Shown: positions 1-8,913 of the stretch, piece after piece
How the letters are laid out: each line of letters opens with the position of its first letter
Position numbering within the stretch: position 1 is the stretch's first letter
From: Opitutaceae bacterium
GTDB taxonomy: Bacteria > Verrucomicrobiota > Verrucomicrobiia > Opitutales > Opitutaceae
NCBI GenBank assembly: GCA_005792355.1
Contig: SXSC01000095.1
Coordinates: forward strand, 1-33,194
Length of the DNA: 33,194 nucleotides
Reading direction: 5' to 3'
The notes under the pieces: generated by a model
The model's database searches: none
The model's input: only the letters and a program-made list of their open reading frames with translations
Told to the model about the DNA's origin: nothing
Made by a program: the position numbers and the translations under genes

Positions 1-1362
1 CCGGTCAACTTCACCGGCCTCGTCCGCCAGTACTATCTCCGCCGCGGCCCCAATGTCGCCGATATCCAGGTCAATCTCGTGGGCAAGGACCGGCGCTCCC
101 ACCAGAGCCACGCCATCGCCAAGCGCATCCGCCCGGCCGTCGCCGCCATCGCCAAAAAATACGGGGCCGCCGTCGCCGTCGCCGAGGTTCCGCCGGGCCC
201 GCCCGTGCTCCAGTCCATCGTCGCCGAAATTTACGGCCCCGACGAAACCCAGCGCATCGCGCTCGCCCGCGAGGTCCGGGAAATTTTGGCAAAGACCGAG
301 GGCGTCGTGGACATCGATTGGTACGTCGAGGCTCCGCAGCCCAAGGTCCGCTTCGTCATCGACAAGGCCAAGGCCGCCCTGCACGGCATCAGCGAGGCCG
401 CCGTCACCCAGGCGCTGCAACTGGCCGCCCAGGGCCAACCGGTTGATCTGTTGCACCTGCCCGCGGAGCGCGAAGATGTGCCGATCATTTTCGAGCTGCC
501 ACCCGCCGCCCGCAGCCAGCCGGAGTCGCTGCTCGCCTTGCAGGTGCGCAGCGACCGCGATCCCGCCGCTCCCCTGGTGCCGCTCTCCGAACTGGTGCGG
601 ATCGAGCGCACCACCGCCAGCCCAAATCTTTACCGCAAGAACCTCCTGCCCGTCACCTACGTGACCGCCGACGTCGCCGGGAAGGTCGAGAGCCCGGCCT
701 ACGCGATGTTCGGCATCGACCGCGCGATTCGCGCGCTCGACGCGCGGAAGTTCGGCGCCACCGTGGCCGCCTTGCCGATTTTTCACCTCAATCTTCCCAC
801 CGACGACCAGTCACCCGCGCTGAAGTGGGACGGTGAATGGCACGTCACCCTCGAGGTCTTCCGCGATCTCGGCCTCGCGTTCGCCGCCGTGCTCGTGCTC
901 ATCGCCATGCTCATGGTCGGCTGGTTCCGCAGCTACGTGACCCCGCTGGTCGTGATGGCCGCGATCCCGTTTTCGCTCGTCGGCATTCTGCCCGCGCACT
1001 GGGCGCTCGGCGCGTTTTTCACCGCGACGTCGATGATCGGCTTCATGGCCGGCGCCGGCATCGTCGTGCGCAACTCGATCATCCTCGTCGACTTCATCGA
1101 GCTGCGCCGCGCCCAGGGTCTGCCGCTGCGCGACGCCGTCATCGAGGCCGGCGCGGTGCGCTTCCGGCCCATGCTGCTCACGGCGCTCGCCGTGGTCGTC
1201 GGCGCGAGCGTGATTCTCGCCGATCCGATTTTCCAGGGGCTCGCGATCAGTCTCATGTTCGGCGAAATCGCGTCGCTCCTGATCAGCCGGATGGCGGTGC
1301 CCGTGCTCTACTTCATGGCCAACCGTCGCTCCGCCGCCGCGCCCCTGCCGGCATCCGCATGA
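1..1362 (+). CDS. RND efflux permease subunit, C-terminal part (gene begins before the window)
   Basis: The reading frame is open from base 1, so the start lies upstream; 453 residues are visible. The first ~285 visible residues look like the periplasmic porter/docking part of an AcrB-type RND pump. Several hydrophobic segments follow (roughly residues 290-310, 314-334, 341-362, 389-407 and 412-440), matching the last transmembrane bundle of an RND permease. The helix with [19 protein letters not shown], followed by an amphipathic loop and the [15 protein letters not shown] stretch, is a recognisable signature of the second transmembrane half. Such proteins sit in the inner membrane and export drugs, metals or lipids using proton motive force with an adaptor and an outer-membrane channel. 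Substrate cannot be told from this fragment. Its stop overlaps the next gene's start (ATGA), so the two are probably translated from one mRNA. Confidence 0.9.
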   Translation, partial: PVNFTGLVRQYYLRRGPNVADIQVNLVGKDRRSHQSHAIAKRIRPAVAAIAKKYGAAVAVAEVPPGPPVLQSIVAEIYGPDETQRIALAREVREILAKTEGVVDIDWYVEAPQPKVRFVIDKAKAALHGISEAAVTQALQLAAQGQPVDLLHLPAEREDVPIIFELPPAARSQPESLLALQVRSDRDPAAPLVPLSELVRIERTTASPNLYRKNLLPVTYVTADVAGKVESPAYAMFGIDRAIRALDARKFGATVAALPIFHLNLPTDDQSPALKWDGEWHVTLEVFRDLGLAFAAVLVLIAMLMVGWFRSYVTPLVVMAAIPFSLVGILPAHWALGAFFTATSMIGFMAGAGIVVRNSIILVDFIELRRAQGLPLRDAVIEAGAVRFRPMLLTALAVVVGASVILADPIFQGLAISLMFGEIASLLISRMAVPVLYFMANRRSAAAPLPASA

Positions 1363-1736
1363 ACCCGCTGAAGCTGCTCAAGGCCCTCTTCGCCTCCGCG
1401 CCGCGCCTCGCGCCCGCCGCGTGCGCCGAACGCGTGCGCTCTGGCGCAGCGCTCCTCATCGATGTCCGCGAACCCGGTGAGTGGCACGGTGGCGTGGCCG
1501 CGCGCGCCGTGCTGCTGCCGCTCACCGACCTCACCGGGGGCCGGGCGCGGTGGCAGACGTTCCTCGCCGCCCACGCCGGCCGCGAACTGCTGCTGTATTG
1601 CGCCGCCGGCGGCCGCTCGGGCATCGCCGCCCGCATCCTTGCCGCCGAGGGCTTTCGCGCCGCCAACACCGGCAGCCTCTCCGATTGGATCGCCTCCGGC
1701 TGGCCCATCGCCGAACCAGACCAACCCCGCCGGTGA
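1359..1736 (+). CDS. Single-domain rhodanese-like sulfurtransferase
   Basis: A 125-residue protein with one rhodanese domain covering almost its whole length. The substrate-binding start [11 protein letters not shown] is at residues 33-42 and the active-site loop CAAGGRSG at 81-88, with Cys81 as the expected persulfide-carrying residue. It has the CxxGxRS pattern of active enzymes, so it is not an inactive Cdc25-like copy. There is no signal peptide or membrane segment, so it is probably cytoplasmic. The ATG at 1359 shares bases with the stop of the RND permease, implying translational coupling. Small rhodaneses in such positions often serve in sulfur, cyanide or metal(loid) handling; pairing with an efflux pump would fit a stress or detoxification operon, but that is inference. 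Family call is firm, role uncertain. Confidence 0.88.
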   Translation: MNPLKLLKALFASAPRLAPAACAERVRSGAALLIDVREPGEWHGGVAARAVLLPLTDLTGGRARWQTFLAAHAGRELLLYCAAGGRSGIAARILAAEGFRAANTGSLSDWIASGWPIAEPDQPRR

Positions 1737-2114
1737 CCTGACGCTCCCGTGCGTCCCCCATCTGCCCATTTTCCTCCGGCGCAGATCATGCTAGTGGCGC
1801 GACCAATAACTTTCGTGACGTAGCTGCGCGCGCCAGCGAGTGGACCACCGGCGCGCTCCACTCGCTGGCGCTCGCCGCTACTTGTCACGCTACTTTGCGG
1901 TCGGCACACTGGTTCCTCGTTCCCTTTCTTGTTGGGAAAAATCCGCGAGCACGGGGAGCGATTTCGGGCACCGCGAAAGAGGAAAGAGCAGCCCGCGCCC
2001 ATCGTTCGCGCCGGCAATAGGCCTGAATAGCTGTCTTAATTAATATCGCGCACGGCCGGCGCACTGCGGACATTCGCCGAATCCGGGGTTAGCCTGCGCC
2101 CAACCAAAGATGTT
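1737..2114. other. 378-bp gene-free stretch with palindromic repeat copy A
   Basis: No convincing coding frame is seen. The first 50 bases follow the rhodanese stop. Repeat copy A takes up 1790-1913. The rest is the leader of the PLP-enzyme gene. An AT-rich patch around 2033-2046 (ending TAATAT) is the only plausible -10 region noticed; no matching -35 is obvious. Short frames here only translate the repeat. Confidence 0.5.
1790..1913 (+). repeat. Palindromic intergenic repeat, copy A
   Basis: A 124-bp sequence that is nearly identical to the reverse complement of 17703-17828: 4 substitutions and one 2-base gap by eye. It contains a strong hairpin: CGCCAGCGAGTGGA at 1831-1844 pairs perfectly with TCCACTCGCTGGCG at 1857-1870 around a 12-base loop, and weaker pairing continues outward through GTGAC/GTCAC. 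The ends resemble ACTAGT hexamers (GCTAGT and ACTGGT here). Size, intergenic position, and hairpin with defined ends suggest a non-autonomous MITE- or REP-like element. It carries no gene. Confidence 0.85.
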
Positions 2115-3389
2115 ATGAGCAAGCTATCCGACTCTGAAATCGCCCGGCTGCACCCCGAAACGCTGGCTCTCAGCTACGGCTTCGATCCGTGGTTGAGCGA
2201 GGGCGCGGTGAAGCCGCCGGTGTTTCTCACCTCCACGTTTGCGTTCAAGCACGCCGCCGACGGCAAACAGTTTTTCGCCTGGGCCCACGGCGAAGGCCAC
2301 CCGCCGCCGCGCCGCGAGATGGGTCTCATCTACTCGCGGATCAACAATCCGAATCTCGAAATCTTCGAGGACCGCGTGGCCCTCTGGGAGGGCATGAGGG
2401 ACGCCTACAGCTTTTCCAGCGGGATGGCCGCCATCGCCACGACGCTCCTCGCCACGCATCACCCGGGCGACGAGATAATCGTTTGCGCGCCGGTCTACGG
2501 CGGCACCGATGCGCTCATCCACCATTTCCTGAAACGCCTCGGCATCACCGCGCATTTCATCCCGGCGGGTTTCGCCGCGCCCGACCTCGCCGCGCCGCTG
2601 ATCACACCGCGCACCCGCTCGATCTTCATCGAGAGTCCGGCGAATCCCAACAACCGGCTGACGGACATCGGCCGCATGAAGGAACTCGCGCTGCGCCACG
2701 CCCCGGCCCCGGCGGGGCAGAGTTCCGGTCGCATCCTCGTGATCGTCGACAACACGATGGCCGGCCCGGTCTTCGCCCAACCCGCCAAAGTCGGCGCCGA
2801 CCTCGTGCTTTATTCCGCCACGAAATTTATCGGGGGCCACTCGGACGTGGTCGGCGGTGTCGCACTGGCCAACGACGACGTGCTCCTCACCGCCATCGCG
2901 CAGCACCGCGCGCTGCTCGGCGGGATGCCCAACCCCTACACCGCCTGGCTGCTCACCCGGTCACTCGAGACCCTCAAGATCCGCGCCGAGCAGCAGCAGC
3001 GCAATGCGATCGCGGTGGCGGCGTTGCTCGCGTCCCACCCGAAGGTGCGCCAGGTCTGCTACCTCGGGCTGCTCACGCCCGCCGATCCCGAATACGCCAT
3101 CTACCGGAAACAACACACCGGCCCCGGCTCGCTGATCTCGTGCTACCTCCGCGGCGGGGAAAAGGAGGCCTTCGCCTTCCTGGATCATTTGAAAGTTTTC
3201 AAACTCGCCGTCTCGCTCGGCTCCACCGAATCGCTGGCGCAACACCCCGCCGCGATGACGCACTCGGGCCTCACGCCGGAGGACAAACTGCTCGGTGGCA
3301 TCACCGACGACTTGGTGCGGCTCTCCATCGGCATCGAGCACCACGAGGATCTCATCTGGGATTTGCGGCAGGCTCTTGAGCAAGTGTGA
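2115..3389 (+). CDS. Cystathionine gamma-synthase family PLP-dependent enzyme
   Basis: A 424-residue fold-type I PLP enzyme of the Cys/Met metabolism family, which catalyses gamma- or beta-replacement/elimination on homoserine esters, cystathionine or methionine. YSRINNPN (residues 73-80) is the phosphate-binding motif, VDNTMAGP (211-218) holds the cofactor-binding Asp212, and SATKFIGGHSD (234-244) holds the Schiff-base Lys237. SLGSTESLAQHPAAMTHS, nearer the C-terminus, is the substrate-carboxylate region. The tyrosine loop reads VYGGT (127-131), with Gly where classic methionine gamma-lyases have Cys, which argues for a synthase or lyase other than canonical MGL. An insert of about 15 residues (GEGHPPPRREMG) precedes the YSR motif, as in a subset annotated only as family members. 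Length is near the usual 390-430. The gene stands alone, convergent with the receptor at 3481-6675. Exact reaction is not decidable. Confidence 0.92.
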   Translation: MSKLSDSEIARLHPETLALSYGFDPWLSEGAVKPPVFLTSTFAFKHAADGKQFFAWAHGEGHPPPRREMGLIYSRINNPNLEIFEDRVALWEGMRDAYSFSSGMAAIATTLLATHHPGDEIIVCAPVYGGTDALIHHFLKRLGITAHFIPAGFAAPDLAAPLITPRTRSIFIESPANPNNRLTDIGRMKELALRHAPAPAGQSSGRILVIVDNTMAGPVFAQPAKVGADLVLYSATKFIGGHSDVVGGVALANDDVLLTAIAQHRALLGGMPNPYTAWLLTRSLETLKIRAEQQQRNAIAVAALLASHPKVRQVCYLGLLTPADPEYAIYRKQHTGPGSLISCYLRGGEKEAFAFLDHLKVFKLAVSLGSTESLAQHPAAMTHSGLTPEDKLLGGITDDLVRLSIGIEHHEDLIWDLRQALEQV

Positions 3390-3429
3390 GCCGCCTGGCC
3401 GGGCCCTCGCTGGTCGTCCATCAGCCCGA

Positions 3430-3444
3430 CGATTTCAGAAATCG
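3430..3444. terminator. Possible weak bidirectional terminator hairpin
   Basis: In the 91-bp gap between two convergent genes, CGATTT-CAG-AAATCG forms a perfect 6-bp stem with a 3-base loop. There is no clear T-run on either side, so intrinsic termination is only a possibility based mainly on position. Confidence 0.25.
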
Positions 3445-3480
3445 CGTACCGAGCGAAGCGACCGTTTGAGTCTCAGTGCG

Positions 3481-6400
3481 TCACAGTTTCTTGGAAATCT
3501 GCAGATAGAGCGCGCGGCCCTTCGCGCTGACGGTGCCACCTTGGTAACCGCGTGACTCGTCGGCGATCGGGGGCTCCTCGTCGAAGACGTTGGTGACGCC
3601 CGCGCGCACGGTCACATTGCGGAGGATTCCGTGTTGCTTTCCGAAGCGGTGTTGCACGTAGGCGTTGTGCTGGATCACGTCTTCGATCCACCACCGATAC
3701 CGCACGACCCCGCCGATATCGAAGAATTCCTTGATATAGGAGGGACGGCCCAGTTGGTCATAGAGCGCGCGGCCGGCCGCACCGGTCGCCAAGGCCCCAC
3801 CGGGATCCATCGAGCCACCATAATACTCCGAGAACCAACCCGCGCTCCAGTCACCGTGCCGCCACGTGAGGCTCGCATTGCCGCGCCATTTCGCTCGTCC
3901 GTCCTCCTCCAAAATCGAATCAACCTCGGAAAATTCGTCGAGCTGCTGCTTGAATTTCCGGTTGAGCGTGGCCTCCGCCCGGAACGTGAACTGACCGAAC
4001 GGCAGCTTGGGCAGCCGATACGACATCGCCATGTCGAAGCCTTCGAGGTCGCGGCCCGCGAGGTTGAGGTAGTCGTCGACCAGCGAGACCAGCCGCCCCA
4101 CCGGGGCGCGTTGCGATGACGCCGGGCGTGTCGCATTGTAGGCGGCAAAGGCTTCGCGGTCCGCCGGCGTGACCGGAGCGCGCGTGACATTCGGGTTGCC
4201 GTGGTAATCGGCGGCACCGGAGTTGGTGCTGATGCTGTTCGCGGCGGTACCGGCGGCGATTTGCGCCTGGGTGTAGGAATCCAGCAACTGCTGGTCGCGG
4301 GCCAGCACGCCGGCCGAGGCGAGATTGTCGATCACTTTGCTCTGGTTGAGCCGCCACCAATCGAGGGTGAACGTCAGCCCCTTGATTCGCGGTACCTCCA
4401 GCACAAGTCCGATGGTGGCCGTGTTCGATTCCTCGGGTCGCAGCCCGGCGTTGCCCTGCCGAAACACCGTGCGGCTGGTCGAGCCGTCGGTGATCAGGCC
4501 CGTCACCGGCGAGCGATAGACGTCCGTCACGCCCGACACGGAGCGCTGCAACGGCTGGTTGTTGGTCTGCACCAGATTGGGGGCGCGGAACGATTCGTTG
4601 TAGGAGGCGCGAACCAGGAGGTTCGCCCCCGGGCGCCAGGCGAGGCCGTATTTCGGTTTAAACGCGTCGCCGAAATCGGAGAATTTCTCGTAACGGCCGG
4701 CCAGCGAAAATTCGACCACGTCGAGCAGCGGCAGCCGGTTTTTCTTGCCGAAAACCGGCACCAGAAGCTCGGTGTAGCCCGAGACCACGTTGCGGGCGGA
4801 GTAAAGATTCAGATTGGGGCTGAGACCGACAAAATCGTTGTCGATGCCCCGCGGCAGATTGGGCGTGGGGTCGCCCGCGGGATTCAGCCCGTGGAACGGC
4901 GGGCGCCAGTCCTGGTAGGACTCCCAACGATACTCGACGCCGAACGCGCTGCCGACGCGCCCGCCCCAGAAATTGAAGAGTGTACCGTTCAGCTTCGCGT
5001 CCCACGTCACGAGTTCGGTGCGGCCCTCGCGGATGAAGGTGTCGGTGAGCGGGTCGACGACCCCGGCCGGATTGGTGTAGGGCTGGTCGACCTGAATGAC
5101 CCCGCCCACATTCCGGAAGGTATAACCAAAGGGATTGAAGGCGGAATTGTCCGTGCGGAGCAGCGCGGTCTGGAGACGACTGTGCCGGATGTTGTTGGCC
5201 TCCGCGTCGCGGGTCCGCGCGCGCGAATACAGCGCGGCCGACTCCCACTCGAAATCCGCGAAGGTCGAGCCGCGCAGTCCGCCGACGGCGCGCAGTGATT
5301 GGGACCGCACGCGGATGTCCTTCGGTTTGAACTCGCGGGGACGCACGCCAGTGCTGCCGGCGATGAGCACATCGGAGGGCGCGCCAGTGACGCGCGGCGT
5401 GCCGTCCGCATTGGGGGCGCCGGTCGCACTGTAGAAGCGGGAGCCGAAGGGATTCCACGGGTTGTTGGCGCCAACAAACATGTTCAAGTCGTCCGTGCCA
5501 TCCACGCCCGCCGGGTCCCGGTGATTGAACGAGTCCGCGCGGTAGTAGGCGAACTCGCCAAAGGCTGAGAGCCGTTGGTTGATCCGGTGATCGAGCGCGG
5601 TGTAGAGATTGATCCGGTCGGTCTGCGGAAGGAGCACGCGGTCTTTGGTCAGGTTGAAATAATAATCACGCTCGACGCTCCCCGGCGCACGCGAGGGCGT
5701 GGTCTGGCGCAGGCCGGTGCCACCCTCGGCCAGCGGCACCATGAAGAACACCCCGGCGGTCGAGGCGGTCAGCGCAACGGAGGGTGTGGTGGAGGTGTTG
5801 ATCCCGACGTTCCCAGCGGGACGCGCCCCCACGAAGCTGCCACTGGCGTCGAATGCCCCGCGGATGAAGTTGCCATATTGGGAGGAGCTGGAGCGGTTGT
5901 CGAAATCGGTGTCGGTCGTGCTCCACGGTTCGGGGAGGGGTCGCACGCGACGCACGTCGGCATCGCTGGAGAACTTGCGGTCCTTCGCGCCGAGCAGCTC
6001 GCGATGATACACCTGGAGCATGGCGACGAAATTGGTCCGGCCGCCGTTGAAGGTCTCGCCGCCGCTGACAGTTGCCTGCCAGTCCTCGCCGCCGCCGTGC
6101 TCGGTCATGCCGCCCCGCAGAGAGAACTCATAGCCGTTGTAGTCGCGCCGGAGGATGGTGTTAACGACCCCGGCGGCCGCATCGGCGCCATAAACGGCGG
6201 AGGCACCGTCGCGCAGCACCTCGACCCGCTTGATCGCGGCCATCGGGAGCTGGTTCACGTTGACCGCCAGCGACGGCAGGCCGCCTTCGGACTGACTGAT
6301 CGGATGCGGCGCGAGCCGTCGACCGTTGACGAGCACGAGGGTGTTGCCGGAGCCGATGCCGCGGAAATTAAGGGACGTGTTGTCCCCGCGCGCGTCGGCC

Positions 6401-6675
6401 CCGAGGACATTCGTCTCCGTCAGGGTGAGCGCACCGCCGCTGGGCAGCATCGAGAGCATTTCGGCGGCGGTCGGCGCGGCGCGGAGTCCGAGGTCTTCGA
6501 TTTCCAGAACTGAAACCGGCAGATTCGTCTCCTGCTCGATCCGGCGGATGTTGGTTCCGGTGACGGTAAATGCTTCCAGCACGACAGGCGTGGGAGCGAC
6601 TTGGGCGCCCAGCGTACCACCCAGAATGGCCAGGGCGGAACAGCGGGCAAACCGGGAGCGGAGATTCGGTTTCAT
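3481..6675 (-). CDS. TonB-dependent outer-membrane receptor (no carboxypeptidase-like N-domain)
   Basis: A 1064-residue TonB-dependent receptor, a gated outer-membrane barrel that imports a ligand using energy from TonB/ExbBD. Residues 1-24 form a Sec signal peptide ending in LGA. A TonB-box-like EAFTVTG lies at 34-40, followed by a plug domain (about 45-175) with FRGIGSGNTLVLVNGRR and the VEVLRDGASAVYGADAAAGVVN signature. The remainder is beta-barrel rich in alternating aromatic strands, including GLAWRPGANLLVRASYNESFRAPN and a terminal GVTNVFDEEPP block. The last residue is Leu (QISKKL) rather than the usual Phe. It lacks the FecA-type STN domain and the peptidase-regulatory domain present in the tandem receptors at 24-30 kb. 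Ligand unknown; long receptors of this kind commonly take oligosaccharides or metal complexes. It lies 50 bp downstream of the RlmN gene on the same strand. Confidence 0.93.
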   Translation of the reverse strand: MKPNLRSRFARCSALAILGGTLGAQVAPTPVVLEAFTVTGTNIRRIEQETNLPVSVLEIEDLGLRAAPTAAEMLSMLPSGGALTLTETNVLGADARGDNTSLNFRGIGSGNTLVLVNGRRLAPHPISQSEGGLPSLAVNVNQLPMAAIKRVEVLRDGASAVYGADAAAGVVNTILRRDYNGYEFSLRGGMTEHGGGEDWQATVSGGETFNGGRTNFVAMLQVYHRELLGAKDRKFSSDADVRRVRPLPEPWSTTDTDFDNRSSSSQYGNFIRGAFDASGSFVGARPAGNVGINTSTTPSVALTASTAGVFFMVPLAEGGTGLRQTTPSRAPGSVERDYYFNLTKDRVLLPQTDRINLYTALDHRINQRLSAFGEFAYYRADSFNHRDPAGVDGTDDLNMFVGANNPWNPFGSRFYSATGAPNADGTPRVTGAPSDVLIAGSTGVRPREFKPKDIRVRSQSLRAVGGLRGSTFADFEWESAALYSRARTRDAEANNIRHSRLQTALLRTDNSAFNPFGYTFRNVGGVIQVDQPYTNPAGVVDPLTDTFIREGRTELVTWDAKLNGTLFNFWGGRVGSAFGVEYRWESYQDWRPPFHGLNPAGDPTPNLPRGIDNDFVGLSPNLNLYSARNVVSGYTELLVPVFGKKNRLPLLDVVEFSLAGRYEKFSDFGDAFKPKYGLAWRPGANLLVRASYNESFRAPNLVQTNNQPLQRSVSGVTDVYRSPVTGLITDGSTSRTVFRQGNAGLRPEESNTATIGLVLEVPRIKGLTFTLDWWRLNQSKVIDNLASAGVLARDQQLLDSYTQAQIAAGTAANSISTNSGAADYHGNPNVTRAPVTPADREAFAAYNATRPASSQRAPVGRLVSLVDDYLNLAGRDLEGFDMAMSYRLPKLPFGQFTFRAEATLNRKFKQQLDEFSEVDSILEEDGRAKWRGNASLTWRHGDWSAGWFSEYYGGSMDPGGALATGAAGRALYDQLGRPSYIKEFFDIGGVVRYRWWIEDVIQHNAYVQHRFGKQHGILRNVTVRAGVTNVFDEEPPIADESRGYQGGTVSAKGRALYLQISKKL

Positions 6676-6725
6676 GGTGATGGAATTGATTTGGGTACGT
6701 TCCTGACGCCAAGACGGATGCCCCC

Positions 6726-7886
6726 TTACGCCATTCTCCGATCATGGCCGGATTGGCCGAAATGGTGGGCGCGATCTTTTCCCTGGACGGCCAGGTCTTC
6801 CACCCCGCTGCGCCGCCGCAGTTGCCCGCATGCCGCGTCGATGTCGGGGCCGCGCGAACGGCGGAAATGCGCCACCACCCCCCGCACCCGCAACTCCGCC
6901 GCGAACGCCTCCGCCACGGCGTCGGACGAACGATCGTAGAGCACTCCGCGCAGACTGAGTCCGGTCGGATTGTAGCGGAGCAAGTTCACGTGCATCCGCC
7001 GTCCGCCGAGCACCGTCGCGAGCGTGCGCGCGTGGTCGGACGAGTCATTCACCCCCTTGAGCAGGCAATACTGAATCGTCACCGGGCGGCCCCGGCTCGC
7101 CTGAAATCGATCCGCGGCGGCGAGGATGTCGGCAATGGCGAAACGTTTTCCCGGCGGGAGGAGTTGGGCGCGCGTGGCATCGTCGGGCGCATGCAGCGAG
7201 ACGGCGAGGTGCACGTTGAGACCGGCGGCCGTGAGCGCATCGATGCCCGGCACGATGCCGACCGTCGACACCGTGATCTGCCGCCAGCCGAGCGCGCCGA
7301 GGCGGTTGTCCGCGATCCGTTCGACGGCGGCGAGCACGGCCGCGAGATTCAACAACGGCTCGCCCATGCCCATAAACACGATGGTCTGCAGCCGGCGGCC
7401 GTCCGCCTGCGCTTCGCGGCGCAACGCAAGATACTGCTCGACGATTTCGCCTGCGGTGAGGTTGCGCTCAAACCCGGTCTTCGTCGTCGCGCAAAAATCG
7501 CACCCCATCGCGCAACCCACCTGCGACGACACGCAGCCGGCGGCGCGGTCCGGGCGAAAATCCGGCATCAGCACGCTCTCGATGGTGCGGGCGTCCGCCA
7601 GCCGGAGGAGCAGCTTGGTGGTGCCGTCCTCCGCGACCTGACGGGCCGCGAGAGTGACGGGCGTGGGCGGCAATTCGCTCCGCAGTCTCTCGAGCAGCCC
7701 GTCCGGGAGAGGCCGGGAGGCGGCGACCGGATCTTCCCGGCCCGCATAGAAATCGCGCAGCACCCGCGCCGCGTGCACGGGTTTGAAACCCCACGCCGCG
7801 AGGAGGCGTTCGAAGTCGGGCAGGCTGAGTTCGCTGAGGGCCGGTGGCACGGCACCCACCCACGCACGGAAAGCGCTCGATGCCAA
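6726..7886 (-). CDS. rlmN: RlmN-type 23S rRNA/tRNA adenine-C2 methyltransferase (radical SAM)
   Basis: A 386-residue radical-SAM methyltransferase that adds a methyl group to C2 of A2503 in 23S rRNA (and A37 in some tRNAs). The radical-SAM cluster motif is C125-AMG-C129-DF-C132, preceded by CVSSQVG (118-124). MGMGEPLLN (172-180) is the GGEP-like SAM-binding motif. The C-terminal DIDAACGQL (348-356) carries Cys353, equivalent to the second mechanistic Cys of the RlmN/Cfr family. Gln/Asn-rich IQYCLLKGVNDS (271-282) is also typical. Context does not separate RlmN from a Cfr-like paralogue, though the housekeeping RlmN call is favoured. The annotated start is a TTG at 7886 with no strong ribosome site; a GTG a few codons downstream (V11 or V14) is an alternative. 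The last ~25 residues after the conserved tail look unstructured. Confidence 0.9.
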   Translation of the reverse strand: MASSAFRAWVGAVPPALSELSLPDFERLLAAWGFKPVHAARVLRDFYAGREDPVAASRPLPDGLLERLRSELPPTPVTLAARQVAEDGTTKLLLRLADARTIESVLMPDFRPDRAAGCVSSQVGCAMGCDFCATTKTGFERNLTAGEIVEQYLALRREAQADGRRLQTIVFMGMGEPLLNLAAVLAAVERIADNRLGALGWRQITVSTVGIVPGIDALTAAGLNVHLAVSLHAPDDATRAQLLPPGKRFAIADILAAADRFQASRGRPVTIQYCLLKGVNDSSDHARTLATVLGGRRMHVNLLRYNPTGLSLRGVLYDRSSDAVAEAFAAELRVRGVVAHFRRSRGPDIDAACGQLRRRSGVEDLAVQGKDRAHHFGQSGHDRRMA

Positions 7887-7915
7887 ATTCCATTCCGAGT
7901 GAGCAGCGCTGCCTG

Positions 7916-8007
7916 AGCCCGCCCTTCCCTAAAGCCGGCGACGGCATACCGTCACGTGCGTCGATGGAAATCGGCCGAATGCCAGCCCAAGGTCTTAAGG
8001 GCGGGCT
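7916..8007. repeat. Long-spaced 11-bp inverted repeat
   Basis: AGCCCGCCCTT (7916-7926) is perfectly inverted at 7997-8007 (AAGGGCGGGCT), the right arm being followed by TTTT on the plus strand. The arms flank about 70 bases between two minus-strand genes. With such a long loop it may be a binding site pair or coincidence in GC-rich DNA, and the T-run is on the wrong strand to end the local genes. Confidence 0.35.
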
Positions 8008-8009
8008 TT

Positions 8010-8345
8010 TCAGTACCGGCCCATCACGCCGTAAAGGATGAACCACAGGAGGCCGCAAAAGAGCGCCATGCCGGTGAGCGCGAGCCGCAGCACCACCGCG
8101 GTGTCCGTGTCTCCCATCACCCGAAACGCCGCGAACAAAATGCCCGCGCTGCCGATTCCCCCGATGAGCAAAAAGTCGCGCGTGCGCCGGCTCACCTTCG
8201 GCAGTTCCCTCGGCGGGGGCGCCTTCACGCCGTGTTTGCGCAACTCGTAGAGGAGTTCCTCATTCGTCGGAATGCGGTCCTTCGAGCGGTCGCTCTCAGC
8301 GGGCGGCGCCTTCAGCTTGTACTTTGGTGAAAGCTTTTCTGCCAT
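8010..8345 (-). CDS. Small two-helix membrane protein of unknown function
   Basis: A 111-residue protein I cannot assign to a named family. The N-terminal half (1-56) is charged and proline-rich, with PTNEELLYELRKHGVKAPPP resembling a short helical segment, and is likely cytoplasmic. Two hydrophobic helices follow at about 58-75 (LLIGGIGSAGILFAAF) and 84-105 (VVLRLALTGMALFCGLLWFILYGV). The frame is open upstream to 8474, but the ATG at 8345 (MAEKLSPKYK) is preferred because the extra stretch is low in plausibility and would overlap the divergent DUF5069 gene. No clear ribosome-binding site is seen. It is divergent from DUF5069, sharing a ~118-bp control region. Confidence 0.65.
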   Translation of the reverse strand: MAEKLSPKYKLKAPPAESDRSKDRIPTNEELLYELRKHGVKAPPPRELPKVSRRTRDFLLIGGIGSAGILFAAFRVMGDTDTAVVLRLALTGMALFCGLLWFILYGVMGRY

Positions 8346-8463
8346 CGCCGGATTGAGGTGGAGGGCTCCGAGCCAGAGGACACTGGCCCGCGGTGTCGAG
8401 CTTTCGCCAGCCCCCACAAAATGTTTCGCCACCGCGGCCGGCGCCCGCTTCATGTTGCAGCCC

Positions 8464-8904
8464 ATGCCAGCCATCCCGGGATTGCGCAGCCCCTACGACA
8501 AAACCACCGGCGGTCTTCATCATCTCGGCCGGATGTTCGACAAGATTCGTCTGATGCAGGCCGGCTCGCTCCCGGAGGATCTGCACCGCAACTACGGGCT
8601 CTCCATCGGACTCGACGGCATGCTCTGCGGTTTTCTCGGCGTCCGCTTTGCCGACCTCGAGGCCCGAATCAAAGAGGGCGGCCCCGACGCCGAACTCGCC
8701 GAGTGGATATTCTCCCGTGGCCTGCGCCCCAACCGCACCCAGGCCCTCGTCTGGAATGAGTTTACGCGCAAGGCGGGTTGGAACGATCGCATCACACCTT
8801 ACCTGCAAAAACAAATTCAGGAAGCCGGCCTTGATCCGGCCAGCGTCGTAACTTCGCTTGATCTGATCGAGATCTCCGAAGGACGCCCACCGGCCGCGCG
8901 GTGA
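8464..8904 (+). CDS. DUF5069 domain-containing protein
   Basis: A 146-residue soluble protein matching the DUF5069 pattern: LRSPYDKTTGGLHHLGRMFDKIRL near residues 7-30, then a conserved DGMLCGFLGV block (about 51-60), and a C-terminal helical part. No function is established for the family; it occurs in Verrucomicrobiota and other environmental bacteria. There is no signal peptide. The ATG at 8464 is chosen because the family homology begins right after it; an ATG at 8452 (MLQPMP) would add four residues. Only 9 bp separate its stop from the Suv3-like helicase, so the two are likely co-transcribed. Family call is by recognition of the pattern, not a search. Confidence 0.8.
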   Translation: MPAIPGLRSPYDKTTGGLHHLGRMFDKIRLMQAGSLPEDLHRNYGLSIGLDGMLCGFLGVRFADLEARIKEGGPDAELAEWIFSRGLRPNRTQALVWNEFTRKAGWNDRITPYLQKQIQEAGLDPASVVTSLDLIEISEGRPPAAR

Positions 8905-8913
8905 CCCCGCCGC

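Noticed and set aside
1313..2043. Open frames translating palindromic repeat A, with similar peptides at copy B
   Set aside because: The similarity (for example HRRAPLAGARRYLSRYF) comes from the DNA repeat; the frames differ outside it, so it is not a protein family.
1914..2114. Possible SAM or SAH riboswitch before the Cys/Met-family enzyme
   Set aside because: No recognisable SAM-I/II/III or SAH core motifs or layout were found by eye.
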